In this document: piece after piece, positions 7,405 through 16,072 of the stretch
Layout of the letters: each line of letters starts with the position of its first letter
Position numbering within the stretch: position 1 is the stretch's first letter
Assembly: GCF_035319885.1 (NCBI RefSeq)
Contig: NZ_CP141285.1
Coordinates: 124,001-188,000 of the forward strand
Length of the DNA: 64,000 nucleotides
Direction of reading: 5' to 3'
DNA from: Altererythrobacter sp. H2
Lineage (GTDB): Bacteria; Pseudomonadota; Alphaproteobacteria; Sphingomonadales; Sphingomonadaceae
Translations under genes and position numbers: made by a program
Notes under the pieces: model-generated
What the model saw: only the letters and a program-made list of their open reading frames with translations
Database searches by the model: none
What the model was told of the DNA's origin: nothing

Positions 7405-8157
7405 CTAGTTGAGCGTCAGCCCGCCATCGACCACCAGCGTCTGCCCCAGCACGTAGGCGCTGAGCGGCGAGGCGAGGAACAGGGCAGCCCCGGCCATGTC
7501 CGCCGGCGTGCCCATGCGATGCAGGGGAATGCGGGCGAGCGCGCCGGCCATGCGGTCCGGATGGTCGGTGGTGACCCTGGTCATCTTGGTGGCGACAAAG
7601 CCGGGGGCAATGCCGTTGACGCGGATGCCCTCGCCCGCCCAGGCCGCCGCCAGGGTGCGGACCAGCGCCACCGCGGCCGCCTTGGACGCGGCATAGGCCG
7701 GGTTGCCGATGGTCGCATGGAAGGCAGCGGTGGAGCTGACCACGATGAGCGCGCCGCCAGCCGCACCAAGAGCAGGCTGGAACTTGCGGGCACAGTCCAT
7801 CACCGAATGGAGGTTGACGTCCACCACCCGGTGCCAGCCTTCGCGCTGGAACTCGGCCCGGCGATACTCGACCGCGCCCTGACAGGTGACCAGCACGTCG
7901 AGCCGGTCCATGCCCTGGGCGGCGTCAATCGCCGCAGGGTCGGAGACGTCGACCTGCTCGTATGCGAGACCGGTCATGTCGCTGCCCGGCTCATCGGCAT
8001 AGTCGGCGGCAGAGGCGCGGGTGCCCCAGACGCGGACCTCGGCCCCGCGCGCCCGGAACGCCTGCGCAATGCCGTTGCCGATGCCGCTGGAGCCGCCGAC
8101 CACCAGCGCGCGCTTGCCGGTCAGGTCGAGCGGGTCGGCCGTGCTCGCGCCGCTCAC
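7405..8157 (-). CDS. SDR family NAD(P)-dependent oxidoreductase
   Basis: A classical short-chain dehydrogenase/reductase of 250 residues. The Rossmann glycine motif GGSSGIGNG lies near residue 21, the catalytic Ser is in VVSSTAAF, YAASKAAA carries the catalytic Tyr and Lys, and the C-terminal VDGGLTLN closes the fold. It probably oxidises an alcohol or reduces a ketone; the substrate is unknown. It is the last gene of a three-gene operon with a P450 and an acyl-CoA synthetase. Its ATG (8157) overlaps the P450 stop by four bases (ATGA), which points to translational coupling. A likely role is oxidation of an alcohol formed by the P450. Confidence 0.92.
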   Translation of the reverse strand: MSGASTADPLDLTGKRALVVGGSSGIGNGIAQAFRARGAEVRVWGTRASAADYADEPGSDMTGLAYEQVDVSDPAAIDAAQGMDRLDVLVTCQGAVEYRRAEFQREGWHRVVDVNLHSVMDCARKFQPALGAAGGALIVVSSTAAFHATIGNPAYAASKAAAVALVRTLAAAWAGEGIRVNGIAPGFVATKMTRVTTDHPDRMAGALARIPLHRMGTPADMAGAALFLASPLSAYVLGQTLVVDGGLTLN

Positions 8158-9455
8158 GCTGGGGTGAACCGCAGGGGCAGGGTCTTGAGCCCGCCGACGA
8201 AGGTGCTGCTGGCGCGTGCTGGCTCACCCGCCAGCTCGATCGTGCCGAGGCGGTCAAGCAGTGCCTCGAACAGGATCCGCATCTCCAGCCGCGCCAGGTG
8301 CAGGCCGAGGCACTGGTGCGCCCCCGCCCCGAACGCCAGGTGGCGGTTGGGGCTGCGGGCGGCGTCGAACTTGCGGGGCTCTGCGAACTGCGCAGGGTCA
8401 TGGTTGGCGGCGACGTAGTTCATCATCAGCCAGTCGCCCTTGCGGATCGGCTGTCCGCTGAGCTCGGTATCCACCGCCGCAGTGCGCATGAAGTGCTGCA
8501 CCGGGGTGGTCCAGCGGATCGCTTCCTCGACAATGCCGGGGAGCAGCGAGCGATCGGCCTTGACCCGCGCCCACTGGCCAGGGTCCTGCGCCAGGGCGAG
8601 CATGGCTCCGGCGGTGCTGGCGCTGGTGGTGTCATGCCCGGCGGTGGCGACGATGATGTAGTAGCCCGCCATATCCCGCTCCGGCAGCGGTGCGCCGTCG
8701 ACGGTGGCATTGGCGATCACGCTGGCGACATCGTCGGTCGGGTTGGCGCGGCGATCGCGGGCGATCTGGGCGAAGTACTCCTCGAAGCTCTTGACCGCGC
8801 CCGCCACCAGCATGGTGACCTGCTCCGGCGTCATGTTGTCCATCCCGGTGCCGGACAGGTCCTTGTCCTGCCCTCCGAACATCTGCTGGGTCAGCATCAG
8901 CATGCGCGGCTCGTCCTCCTCCGGGACGCCGAGGATCTGCATCACCACGTGGAGCGGATAGGGCGCGGAAACGAGCTTGCAGAAGTCCGCTTCCGGCCCG
9001 CTTTCCAGCAGCCGGTCAACCGTGCGGTGGGCAAGGTCGCGGATCTCCGCTTCCAGCCGCGCCAGGTTGCGCGGCATGAACCACTCTTGGGTCAGCTTGC
9101 GGTACTTGGGGTGGACCGGGGCATCGAACACCACCAGCGAATCGACCAGCATGTTGCTGCCCGTGGCCGCCCGGGAGAACTCGATCGCGGCGTTCAGGCT
9201 GAACACCACCGGGCGCGGGTTGTTGAGGAAGGTCGCGTTGTCCTTGCTCATCCGCATCACGTCATCGTAGCGGGTGACCAGCCAGAACGGCTCGAACAGG
9301 CCTTCGGTCTCGGGCACGATCTTCGCCACCGGCGTTTCGGCGCGGAGCCGGTCGAAGGTGTCGAGCAGCGGGCTCCAGGCAGCATAGCTGTGCGGATCGA
9401 TCACCTCGCGGGCGACATCTGCGGACAGAACGGGTTCGCTCACGCTCGCCATCAC
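8154..9455 (-). CDS. Cytochrome P450
   Basis: A soluble bacterial P450 of 433 residues, expected to need a ferredoxin and ferredoxin reductase. Seen are the I-helix oxygen-activation motif (AGHDTTSAS), the K-helix EAIR (ExxR) and the haem loop FGAGAHQCLGLHLAR, with Cys382 as thiolate ligand. The substrate cannot be read from the sequence. The operon (acyl-CoA synthetase upstream, SDR downstream, both with ATGA overlaps) suggests hydroxylation of a fatty acid, terpenoid or steroid side chain that is CoA-activated and then oxidised. No ferredoxin gene is adjacent; the flavoprotein at 32675 is a possible partner reductase, as inference only. Confidence 0.94.
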   Translation of the reverse strand: MMASVSEPVLSADVAREVIDPHSYAAWSPLLDTFDRLRAETPVAKIVPETEGLFEPFWLVTRYDDVMRMSKDNATFLNNPRPVVFSLNAAIEFSRAATGSNMLVDSLVVFDAPVHPKYRKLTQEWFMPRNLARLEAEIRDLAHRTVDRLLESGPEADFCKLVSAPYPLHVVMQILGVPEEDEPRMLMLTQQMFGGQDKDLSGTGMDNMTPEQVTMLVAGAVKSFEEYFAQIARDRRANPTDDVASVIANATVDGAPLPERDMAGYYIIVATAGHDTTSASTAGAMLALAQDPGQWARVKADRSLLPGIVEEAIRWTTPVQHFMRTAAVDTELSGQPIRKGDWLMMNYVAANHDPAQFAEPRKFDAARSPNRHLAFGAGAHQCLGLHLARLEMRILFEALLDRLGTIELAGEPARASSTFVGGLKTLPLRFTPA

Positions 9456-10993
9456 AAGGCCTCCAGTGCGGCGCGGGCCGCGTATTCATCGCGCAGTTCG
9501 CGCTTGTACAGCTTGCCGTTGGCCTCGCGCGGCAGATCAGGCCGGAAGTCAAACAGGCGCGGCATCTTGATGCGAGAGAGGCTGGGGGCGAGGAACTCGC
9601 GCAGTTCCTGCTCCAGCTCCGGCCCGGCCTCGGCCATGTCCATCGGCTGGACCACTGCCACCACCTGTTCGCCCAGATCCGGCTCCGGCGCGCCGATCAC
9701 AGCAGCGTCCATCACCTTGGGATGGGTGACCAGCAGGTTCTCGATCTCCTGCGGGTAGATGTTGACCCCGCCGGAGATGATCATGTGGCTCTTGCGGTCA
9801 GTCAGGTAGAGGAAGCCGTCTTCGTCGACATGGCCGATGTCGCCCAGGGTCATCCAGCCCCTGGGATGCATGGCATCGGCAGTCTTGTCGGGATCGTTGT
9901 GGTAGGTCGGCAGGATGTCGTTCTCGAAGTAGATCAGCCCGTCCGTGCCTGCCGGCACCTCCTCGCCATCCGGGCCGACCACGTGGAGCTTGCCGTGGAT
10001 CGCGCGGCCGACCGTGCCGGGGTGGGTCAGCCAGTCGGGACTGCGGACCATGGTCATGCCGATGCTTTCGGAACCGGCATAATACTCGTTAACGATCGGG
10101 CCCCACCATTCGATCATCGCCTGCTTGACCGGGACCGGACAAGGCGCCGCAGCGTGGAGCGCACGCTGGTGGCTGGAGAGGTCATAGCGGGTGCGCACTT
10201 CTTCCGGCAGCTTGAGCATCCGCACGAAGTGGGTCGGCACCCACTGGCTGTCAGTCACCCGGTATTTCTCGATCGCGGCGAGCGCCGCTTCGGGATCGAA
10301 CTTCTCCATCACCACCACGGTCGCACCGAGGCGCTGGACCGTGCTGCACCAGCCGATCGGGGCGGCGTGGTAAAGCGGCGCGGGCGAAAGGTAGATCATG
10401 CTGCCATCCGACGGCATCCCTGCCCCCATCGTGGCGAGCATCACCAGCGGGTTGAGCGCGAGGATATCGGGATCAGCCGGCGGCGCGGGGCGGATGCCCT
10501 TGGGGCGGCCGGTCGTGCCGGAGCTGTAGAGCATGACCATCCCCGGGGCCTGGTCGGCAATCGGTTCCGCTGGCTGCGCGGCCAGTGCAGCTTCGAAATC
10601 GTCCCCCCCGTCAGAGCCGATCACCAGCGTCGGCACGTCGGCCCCTGCATCCGGCAAGGCCTCCAGCACCTCGGCGAACCTGGTCGAACTGATCAGCAGT
10701 TTCGCTTCGCTGTCCTTGAGGATGTAGGCGATTTCAGGCGGGGTGAGGCGGGTGGAGACCGGCACCAGCATGGTGCCGGCGCGCTGCGATCCCCACACCA
10801 GTTGCAGGTAAAGCGCGTTGTTTTCGAGCAGGACTGCAAAGGCATCGTTGGGGCCAAGGCCATGTGCCCGCAGCAGGTGGGCGAAGCGGTTGGCAGTGGC
10901 GTCCATCTCCCCGTAGGTCACCACCTCGCCGCTGGATGCCATGATGATGGCAGGGTGGTCAGGGCGGTTCTGGGCATGGGCAATCGGATGCAT
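9452..10993 (-). CDS. Acyl-CoA synthetase (AMP-forming, FadD-like)
   Basis: A 513-residue member of the adenylate-forming ligase family that would activate a carboxylic acid with ATP and CoA. The P-loop-like motif is YSSGTTGRPKG. YYAGSES, TLGDIGHVDEDGFLYLTDR and the C-terminal NGKLYKREL follow, the last carrying the catalytic Lys of the swinging domain. The first gene of the operon, its stop overlaps the P450 start (ATGA). ATG 10993 (MHPIAHAQN) was chosen because AGAGAG lies nine bases upstream and homologues begin there. The alternative ATG 11032 has no ribosome binding site, and a much longer in-frame extension to 11575 crosses a terminator and the M23 gene. Confidence 0.9.
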   Translation of the reverse strand: MHPIAHAQNRPDHPAIIMASSGEVVTYGEMDATANRFAHLLRAHGLGPNDAFAVLLENNALYLQLVWGSQRAGTMLVPVSTRLTPPEIAYILKDSEAKLLISSTRFAEVLEALPDAGADVPTLVIGSDGGDDFEAALAAQPAEPIADQAPGMVMLYSSGTTGRPKGIRPAPPADPDILALNPLVMLATMGAGMPSDGSMIYLSPAPLYHAAPIGWCSTVQRLGATVVVMEKFDPEAALAAIEKYRVTDSQWVPTHFVRMLKLPEEVRTRYDLSSHQRALHAAAPCPVPVKQAMIEWWGPIVNEYYAGSESIGMTMVRSPDWLTHPGTVGRAIHGKLHVVGPDGEEVPAGTDGLIYFENDILPTYHNDPDKTADAMHPRGWMTLGDIGHVDEDGFLYLTDRKSHMIISGGVNIYPQEIENLLVTHPKVMDAAVIGAPEPDLGEQVVAVVQPMDMAEAGPELEQELREFLAPSLSRIKMPRLFDFRPDLPREANGKLYKRELRDEYAARAALEAL

Positions 10994-11074
10994 CGGGTCA
11001 GGCTCTCTCCATCGCGGCGCTTGGTGCACCATCTGTTGCGATTCGAAACCTACCGTGCCGCCACGCTCCGGCAA

Positions 11075-11114
11075 GAAAAAAGGGCCGCCGGTTCGACCGG
11101 CAGCCCCTTTTTTG
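11075..11114 (-). terminator. Rho-independent terminator of the M23 peptidase gene
   Basis: On the minus strand GGGGCTGCCGGT / ACCGGCGGCCC forms a GC-rich stem (apical loop near 11090-11097) flanked by A6 and followed by T6. It lies 37 bp past the stop of the M23 peptidase and before the acyl-CoA synthetase start. Runs of A and T on both sides make it potentially bidirectional. Confidence 0.88.
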
Positions 11115-11150
11115 ACAGAGTTTGGTGCGGCTTGCGCCGGAAGCGATGTC

Positions 11151-11861
11151 TTATTCGCCGCCGCCCTGACCGCCGCGGCCGGTAGCGAGAGCGAAGGCCT
11201 GCTGGGCTTCCGATTCGACCATGTAGGGAACCGGATTGACCGCTGCACCGGCGATGCGGACTTCATAATGGAGATGCGGGCCGGTGGAACGGCCGGTCGA
11301 GCCGACATAGCCGATGATTTCGCCCTTCTTGACCCGCTGGCCGGATTCAACCGCGAGACGCGAAAGGTGGGCATAGCGGGTCTGCATCTCGGCACCGTGC
11401 TCGATCGCAATGTACAGGCCATAGCTGCTGAACCAGTCGGCGCGGCTGACGATGCCGTCGGCAGTGGCGTAAACCGGTGTGCCAGTGGGTGCAGAAAGAT
11501 CGATGCCTGCGTGACTGCGGCGACCGCCGAGGACGGGGTGAGTGCGCATTCCGAAGTTGCTCGACATGCGGGCATCTTCCAGCGGCATCCGTGACGGGAT
11601 CGAAATGCCGGTCAGCGGGCCTGCGGTGGTGGTTTCGGTTTCGTCCGTACCGTCAAGCGCGCGCCACTGCGAGAACAGCTGGCGGAACTGCGTATCGCCG
11701 GAAAGGCCCCCGGCACGGTTGTCCTGGATGGGTGCGGTGACATCAGCGGCAGCGGAAGCGCTGCTGTTTGCCAGAGCGGGCTGAGCTGCCAGCGCCAGCG
11801 GTGCGAGACCAAGAAGCGCGACCAATCGGGTCAGGCGCGAGAATAGGGTGTTTGCGACCAA
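11151..11861 (-). CDS. M23 family metallopeptidase (peptidoglycan endopeptidase), exported
   Basis: A 236-residue LytM-type zinc peptidase with an N-terminal signal peptide (hydrophobic LVALLGLAPLALAAQPALA). The catalytic domain contains SNFGMRTHPVLG, HAGIDL (HxxxD zinc ligands) and HLHYEV (HxH, second ligand and catalytic His). M23 enzymes cut peptidoglycan crosslinks in the periplasm or activate amidases when degenerate; here the ligands are intact. The start appears to be TTG 11861, as no ATG or GTG occurs before the signal peptide; AGGA/GGA elements lie upstream. The gene stands alone, with its own terminator downstream at 11075-11114. Confidence 0.92.
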   Translation of the reverse strand: MVANTLFSRLTRLVALLGLAPLALAAQPALANSSASAAADVTAPIQDNRAGGLSGDTQFRQLFSQWRALDGTDETETTTAGPLTGISIPSRMPLEDARMSSNFGMRTHPVLGGRRSHAGIDLSAPTGTPVYATADGIVSRADWFSSYGLYIAIEHGAEMQTRYAHLSRLAVESGQRVKKGEIIGYVGSTGRSTGPHLHYEVRIAGAAVNPVPYMVESEAQQAFALATGRGGQGGGE

Positions 11862-12013
11862 GGTTTTGTCCGTCCTTTGCTGGCAGCGCCCCAGCTGCCG
11901 ACCCCGTTTTTTGACCCCTGCCCCGAAGGGCCGATGCCAGTGCTATTTTCTTTCACGAACGCACCGGAACCTGTCGGCCGTTCGTGTGTTGGGGGGGTTG
12001 TGCAGCATCAGGA

Positions 12014-12802
12014 TTAATCCGCAAGGCTGGCATAGAAACCGCGCGACAGACCGGCTGCAAGACGCGCCGAGTCGTTGAACGGCGGCTTAACGCTGCCGTG
12101 AAAGTGGCGGGCGACCAATGTTTTCCAGCGGGATTCGGGCGATTCACGCCGCCCCTGGCAGTGCGCGATGAAATGCTTTGTGCCGACGCCAACGTGCCGG
12201 ATTTCATCGTCAAGGATTCGTTGCAGGATCCGCGCACCTTGCTCATCGCCTTGCATCCGGACCCGTTCAAGCGTTGCCGGCGTGACATCGAGCCCGCGGG
12301 CTTCAAGCACCATCGGCACCACGGCAAGGCGGGCCGCGACATCATGCGCGGTATCGCGCGCAGCCTGCCACAGGCCGCCGTGCGCTGGCAGGGCACCGTA
12401 ATGGCTGCCCAGGCTCCGCAACTTGCGATCGAGCAGGGCGAAATGCATCGCTTCATCCGCCGCCACCGCCAGAAAATCCGACACGAAGCCCTGCCCCATC
12501 TCCTCCCCGAACCGCCCCGCCATGTCCAGCGCGAGGTCGATCGCGACGAATTCGATATGGGCCAGCGCATGCCAAAGGGCGACGCGGCCCTGTTGCGATC
12601 CCTTGCGCCGCCGGGGCATCTGCGCCGGGGACAGCAGCTCAGGGTGTGCGGGCCGGGCCGGCTCGTCGGGCATGGCACCGTCGAATGCGAAGGTAAGCCG
12701 CCCCTGCCGCCAGCCGCGCGCGACGTCCCGCGCCGCCATGGCCTTGGCGCGGGGCTCTGCGGTGAGCAGCGCGGCCCGGATGGCAGCACCGACGCCGGTC
12801 AA
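12014..12802 (-). CDS. Ferritin-like domain protein, DUF455 family
   Basis: A 262-residue all-helical protein of the DUF455 ferritin-like family. Carboxylate/histidine helix motifs are visible: LAHIEFVAIDLALDM, AADEAMHFALLD and DDEIRHVGVG, suggesting a di-metal site. The physiological role of the family is unknown. The start is TTG 12802, which overlaps the bcp stop codon as TTGA. With that start the protein begins MTGVGAAIRAALL, matching the usual family beginning. It is the last gene of a glnE-bcp-DUF455 run with one- to four-base overlaps, implying coupled translation. An in-frame extension upstream lies inside bcp and is rejected. Confidence 0.86.
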   Translation of the reverse strand: MTGVGAAIRAALLTAEPRAKAMAARDVARGWRQGRLTFAFDGAMPDEPARPAHPELLSPAQMPRRRKGSQQGRVALWHALAHIEFVAIDLALDMAGRFGEEMGQGFVSDFLAVAADEAMHFALLDRKLRSLGSHYGALPAHGGLWQAARDTAHDVAARLAVVPMVLEARGLDVTPATLERVRMQGDEQGARILQRILDDEIRHVGVGTKHFIAHCQGRRESPESRWKTLVARHFHGSVKPPFNDSARLAAGLSRGFYASLAD

Positions 12803-13272
12803 AGCGCTTTCGCCGCCTCCAGCACTTCGGCCGCATGGCCCTTGACCTTCACTTTCGGCCAGACTTGCGCAATCCGGCCCTCGGCATCGACCAGCACAGT
12901 GGTGCGGACCATGCCCATGTAGGTCTTGCCGTACATGCTCTTTTCCGCCCACACGCCAAGCGCATCGGACAGGCCGCCGGTTTCGGCATCGCTCGCCAGC
13001 GGCACCGTCAGCCCGTGCTTGTCGATGAACTTGCGGTGCTTCGCCGGCGGATCCTTGCTTACGCCGAGCAGCGCAGCACCCGCCGCTTCGAATTCCCCCT
13101 TGAGCGCGGAAAAGTCCTTTGCCTCATTGGTGCAGCCCGGCGTGTCGTCCTTGGGGTAGAAGAACAGCACCAGCTTGCGCCCGCGAAAATCGGACGGTTT
13201 GACCGTGCCGCCATCCGGCGTTTCCATCGCAATGTCGGGCAGCAGGTCGCCGGTGGCGGGAAAATCGCTCAT
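12799..13272 (-). CDS. bcp: Peroxiredoxin, Bcp/PrxQ family
   Basis: A 157-residue thioredoxin-fold peroxidase that reduces hydroperoxides in the cytoplasm. The peroxidatic Cys is in FYPKDDTPGCTNEA. In E. coli Bcp a second Cys follows five residues later and serves as resolving residue; here that position is Lys-Asp (NEAKDF), so this looks like a 1-Cys type or one resolved by another thiol. ATG 13272 shares one base with the glnE stop (TGATG), and the gene's own stop overlaps the DUF455 TTG. The conserved C-terminal part reads VWPKVKVKGHAAEVL. Confidence 0.93.
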   Translation of the reverse strand: MSDFPATGDLLPDIAMETPDGGTVKPSDFRGRKLVLFFYPKDDTPGCTNEAKDFSALKGEFEAAGAALLGVSKDPPAKHRKFIDKHGLTVPLASDAETGGLSDALGVWAEKSMYGKTYMGMVRTTVLVDAEGRIAQVWPKVKVKGHAAEVLEAAKAL

Positions 13273-15956
13273 CAATCCATCTCCAGTTCGGTTTCGAAGT
13301 GCTGGCGCCAGGCGCGCGCCACGCGATGTCGTGCTTCGTTGCAGGCTTGCAAGAGGCCGGCGGCATTGTCGTGCCCGCACGCGCGCGCCAGCACCTGGTC
13401 GGCAGGCGCGGGCGGGACGGCGAGGTCCGGGGCCAGCAGGCGGGTAGCGACCAGCATCCGCGTCAGCAGGTCGTGCGCCCCCTGCAAGGCCGGATCGAGC
13501 AGGCCCGCCGCCACCAGGCGCCTGGTCGCCAGCCCGAGATCGGGGGAGAACGCCACCCGCTCGCGCAATTGCAGATAGTGGACCAGGAATTCCAGGTCGA
13601 CCAGCGCCCCGCGCAGCAGCTTGGCATCCAATGGCCCGCGCGGCGGCTTGCTGGCGGCCATGTCGCCGCGCATCTTCAGCACATCGGCCCGCAGGCCGGC
13701 CGGATCGCGTTCGCGCATCAGCACCGTCTCGATCGCCTGCTCGACCTCGGCCCGCGCCGCCTCGCCGCCAACCAGCACCCGCGCGCGGGTCAGCGCCATG
13801 TGTTCCCAGGTCCAGGCATCCTCGCGCTGGTAGCGGGCAAAGCTTTCGATGCTGGCTGCGAGCGGCCCCTGCGTGCCCTGCGGGCGCAGCCGCGTATCGA
13901 CTTCATAGAGCGCGCCCTGCGCGGTCGGTACGCTGAGGGCGGCGCTGACCCGCTGAGCCAGACGGTTGAAATAGAGCGTTGCCCCCAGCGGGCGGCGCCC
14001 ATCCGATTCGCCCTCGTGTGTGCCGGAGAAGAGATAGACAATGTCGAGATCGGACGCATGGGTGAGCAGGCCCCCGCCGAAACGCCCGAACCCCAGCACC
14101 AGGAGTTCGCTCCCGGCAATCCTGCCATGCTCGCGGGCAAATTCCTGCGCCGCCGCCTCGCTGGCCAGCTGCAAGGCCGCCTCGGCATAGCGTGACAGGG
14201 CGCGGGCGATATCGAGCGGGTCGTGCACCGCCTCGATCAGCTGCACTCCCAGCGCGAAGCGCGCTTCGCCGGTGACCAGCCGAATGCGGTCGAGCAATTG
14301 CTCATACCCTTCGTCGCGCTCGGTGCGGGCCATCTTGGCCTTCAGGACGGCAGTCGATCCGGGCAGGTCGAGCGCGCTCTGGTCGATCAGTGTATCGAGC
14401 AGGTCGGGCCGCCGCCCCAGCTCGTCAGCCAGCGGCGGAGCGAGCGTGAGGATCCGTACCAGCTGGTCCAGCAGGCCGGGCCGCGCTTCGAGCAGGCGGA
14501 ACAGGTTGATCGCGCTCGACGCCCTTTCCAGCACGTGTTCCCACCTCAGCAAGGCGCGTTCCGGCTCGGGTGCTTCGGCCAGCGCCTCCAGCAGACGCGG
14601 CAACAGGCTGGCGAAGGCGGCCTGAGCCGACGGGCTGCGCAGCGCGCGGATATGCCCGTCCTGCCAGCCGTCAATCCGCAGCGCCAGCGCCTCCGGATCG
14701 GCATAGCCCAGTTCGGCCAGACGGGACGGGAGGGCACCGGCAGCCCTATGTCCGGTTGCCGATTCCACCCCGATCAGCCGGTCGAACCGCTCGGCCACCT
14801 GCGCCGTCACGCCGGCCAGCTCTTCCAGCAGCGCCGCACCATCAGCGAGGCCATCCAGCCGCGCTACCCGGTCAAGCGCCTCACCGCCGGGCAGGGTATG
14901 GGTCTGCTGGTCCTCCAGCATCTGCAACCGGTGCTCAACCGTGCGCAACCGGTCGTAGCTTGTCCCCAGCACCATGGCGTCGTCGGCCGAGACCAGCCCG
15001 GCGGCGGCCACTGCGTCGAGCGTCGCCCGTACGCCGCGCAGCCGCAGCGAAGGATCGCGCCCGCCATGGATCAGCTGGTGGGTCTGGGCGAAGAACTCGA
15101 CCTCGCGGATGCCGCCGCGCCCCTGCTTGAGGTTGAACCCGGGCTGCGGGCCGAGCGGGCCGGTGTAAGTCTCGCGGATGCGTGCGGTAAGCCGCCCGAT
15201 CTCCTCGATCGCGCCGAAATCGAGGCTGCGCCGCCACACGAACGGGCGGATCGCGGCGAGGAATGCCTCGCCCGCCGGAATGTCGCCGGCGCAGGCCCGC
15301 GCGCGGATGAACGCCGCCCGCTCCCACGCCAGTGCCGAGCTTTCGTAATGCGACAGGGCCGCATTGTACGAGATCGCCAGCGGGCTGACTTCGGACGCCG
15401 GGCGCAGGCGCAGATCGACCCGGAAGACATAGCCTTCGGCCGTGCTCTCGGCGAGGGTGCGGACGATTTCACGAGCATAGCGCTGGGCCGCCTCGCCCGG
15501 TTCGTCCCGTTCGCGCCGGGGCAGGGTGTCGGGATCGTAAAGCAGGATCGGATCGATATCCGAGCTGTAGTTCAGTTCCCCCGCACCGTGCTTGCCCAGC
15601 GCCAGTGCGATGAACCCGCGCGGCTCCTGGTCCGTGCGCCGCAAAACCGCATCGCGGATTGCGGCATCGAGCGCGCGGTCGGCCAGCGCGGACAGTTCTC
15701 CGGTCACCTGCGCGAGCGGGAAGGCTCCGGCCAGGTCGCTGATGGCCAGCACCAGCGCCACCCCCAGCCGCTCGCGCCGCAGGGCCACGCCGACATCGTC
15801 GATCCCTTCGCCGGAGGCCCGGGCGCGTTGCAGGGCTTCCTCGCCCCGCCCCGCTTCCAGCAACTCTGCCAGATCGGGGCGCCGCTCCAGCGCCATGGCG
15901 AGGAACGGCGCGTGGGCGCGGGCGCGTTCGGCAGCAGAGGTCCAGTCCGGGCTCAT
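13272..15956 (-). CDS. glnE: Bifunctional glutamine synthetase adenylyltransferase/adenylyl-removing enzyme
   Basis: GlnE adenylylates and deadenylylates glutamine synthetase under control of PII, setting nitrogen assimilation. It is 894 residues, slightly shorter than the roughly 946 of E. coli. Both nucleotidyltransferase domains are visible: the N-terminal removal domain with GKHGAGELNYSSDIDPILLYD-like sequence (GxGE, SDID) and the C-terminal transferase domain with GFGRFGGGLLTHASDLDIVY (SDLD). ATG 15956 (MSPDWTSAAERAR) has AGGGA seven bases upstream; the in-frame extension to 16001 lacks support. It is the first gene of the glnE-bcp-DUF455 operon and divergent from the M28 peptidase. Confidence 0.96.
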   Translation of the reverse strand: MSPDWTSAAERARAHAPFLAMALERRPDLAELLEAGRGEEALQRARASGEGIDDVGVALRRERLGVALVLAISDLAGAFPLAQVTGELSALADRALDAAIRDAVLRRTDQEPRGFIALALGKHGAGELNYSSDIDPILLYDPDTLPRRERDEPGEAAQRYAREIVRTLAESTAEGYVFRVDLRLRPASEVSPLAISYNAALSHYESSALAWERAAFIRARACAGDIPAGEAFLAAIRPFVWRRSLDFGAIEEIGRLTARIRETYTGPLGPQPGFNLKQGRGGIREVEFFAQTHQLIHGGRDPSLRLRGVRATLDAVAAAGLVSADDAMVLGTSYDRLRTVEHRLQMLEDQQTHTLPGGEALDRVARLDGLADGAALLEELAGVTAQVAERFDRLIGVESATGHRAAGALPSRLAELGYADPEALALRIDGWQDGHIRALRSPSAQAAFASLLPRLLEALAEAPEPERALLRWEHVLERASSAINLFRLLEARPGLLDQLVRILTLAPPLADELGRRPDLLDTLIDQSALDLPGSTAVLKAKMARTERDEGYEQLLDRIRLVTGEARFALGVQLIEAVHDPLDIARALSRYAEAALQLASEAAAQEFAREHGRIAGSELLVLGFGRFGGGLLTHASDLDIVYLFSGTHEGESDGRRPLGATLYFNRLAQRVSAALSVPTAQGALYEVDTRLRPQGTQGPLAASIESFARYQREDAWTWEHMALTRARVLVGGEAARAEVEQAIETVLMRERDPAGLRADVLKMRGDMAASKPPRGPLDAKLLRGALVDLEFLVHYLQLRERVAFSPDLGLATRRLVAAGLLDPALQGAHDLLTRMLVATRLLAPDLAVPPAPADQVLARACGHDNAAGLLQACNEARHRVARAWRQHFETELEMD

Positions 15957-16072
15957 GCCAGCGTCCCTGCCCCGCTCCGCCGGGCGAGGCAAGCCCGCCA
16001 ACCTTGCGACATGGCTCCGCCTGCTGCAAAGGTGCAGTCACGACGCATTCCAAGGTACGAGGAACACCGCTG

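Noticed and set aside
7962-9758. A 598-codon plus-strand open frame opposite the P450/SDR operon
   Set aside because: Shadow frame; its translation shows only Arg/His-rich low-complexity sequence.
11046-11575. Long N-terminal extension of the acyl-CoA synthetase frame
   Set aside because: It crosses a strong terminator and the M23 gene; a good ribosome binding site precedes ATG 10993.
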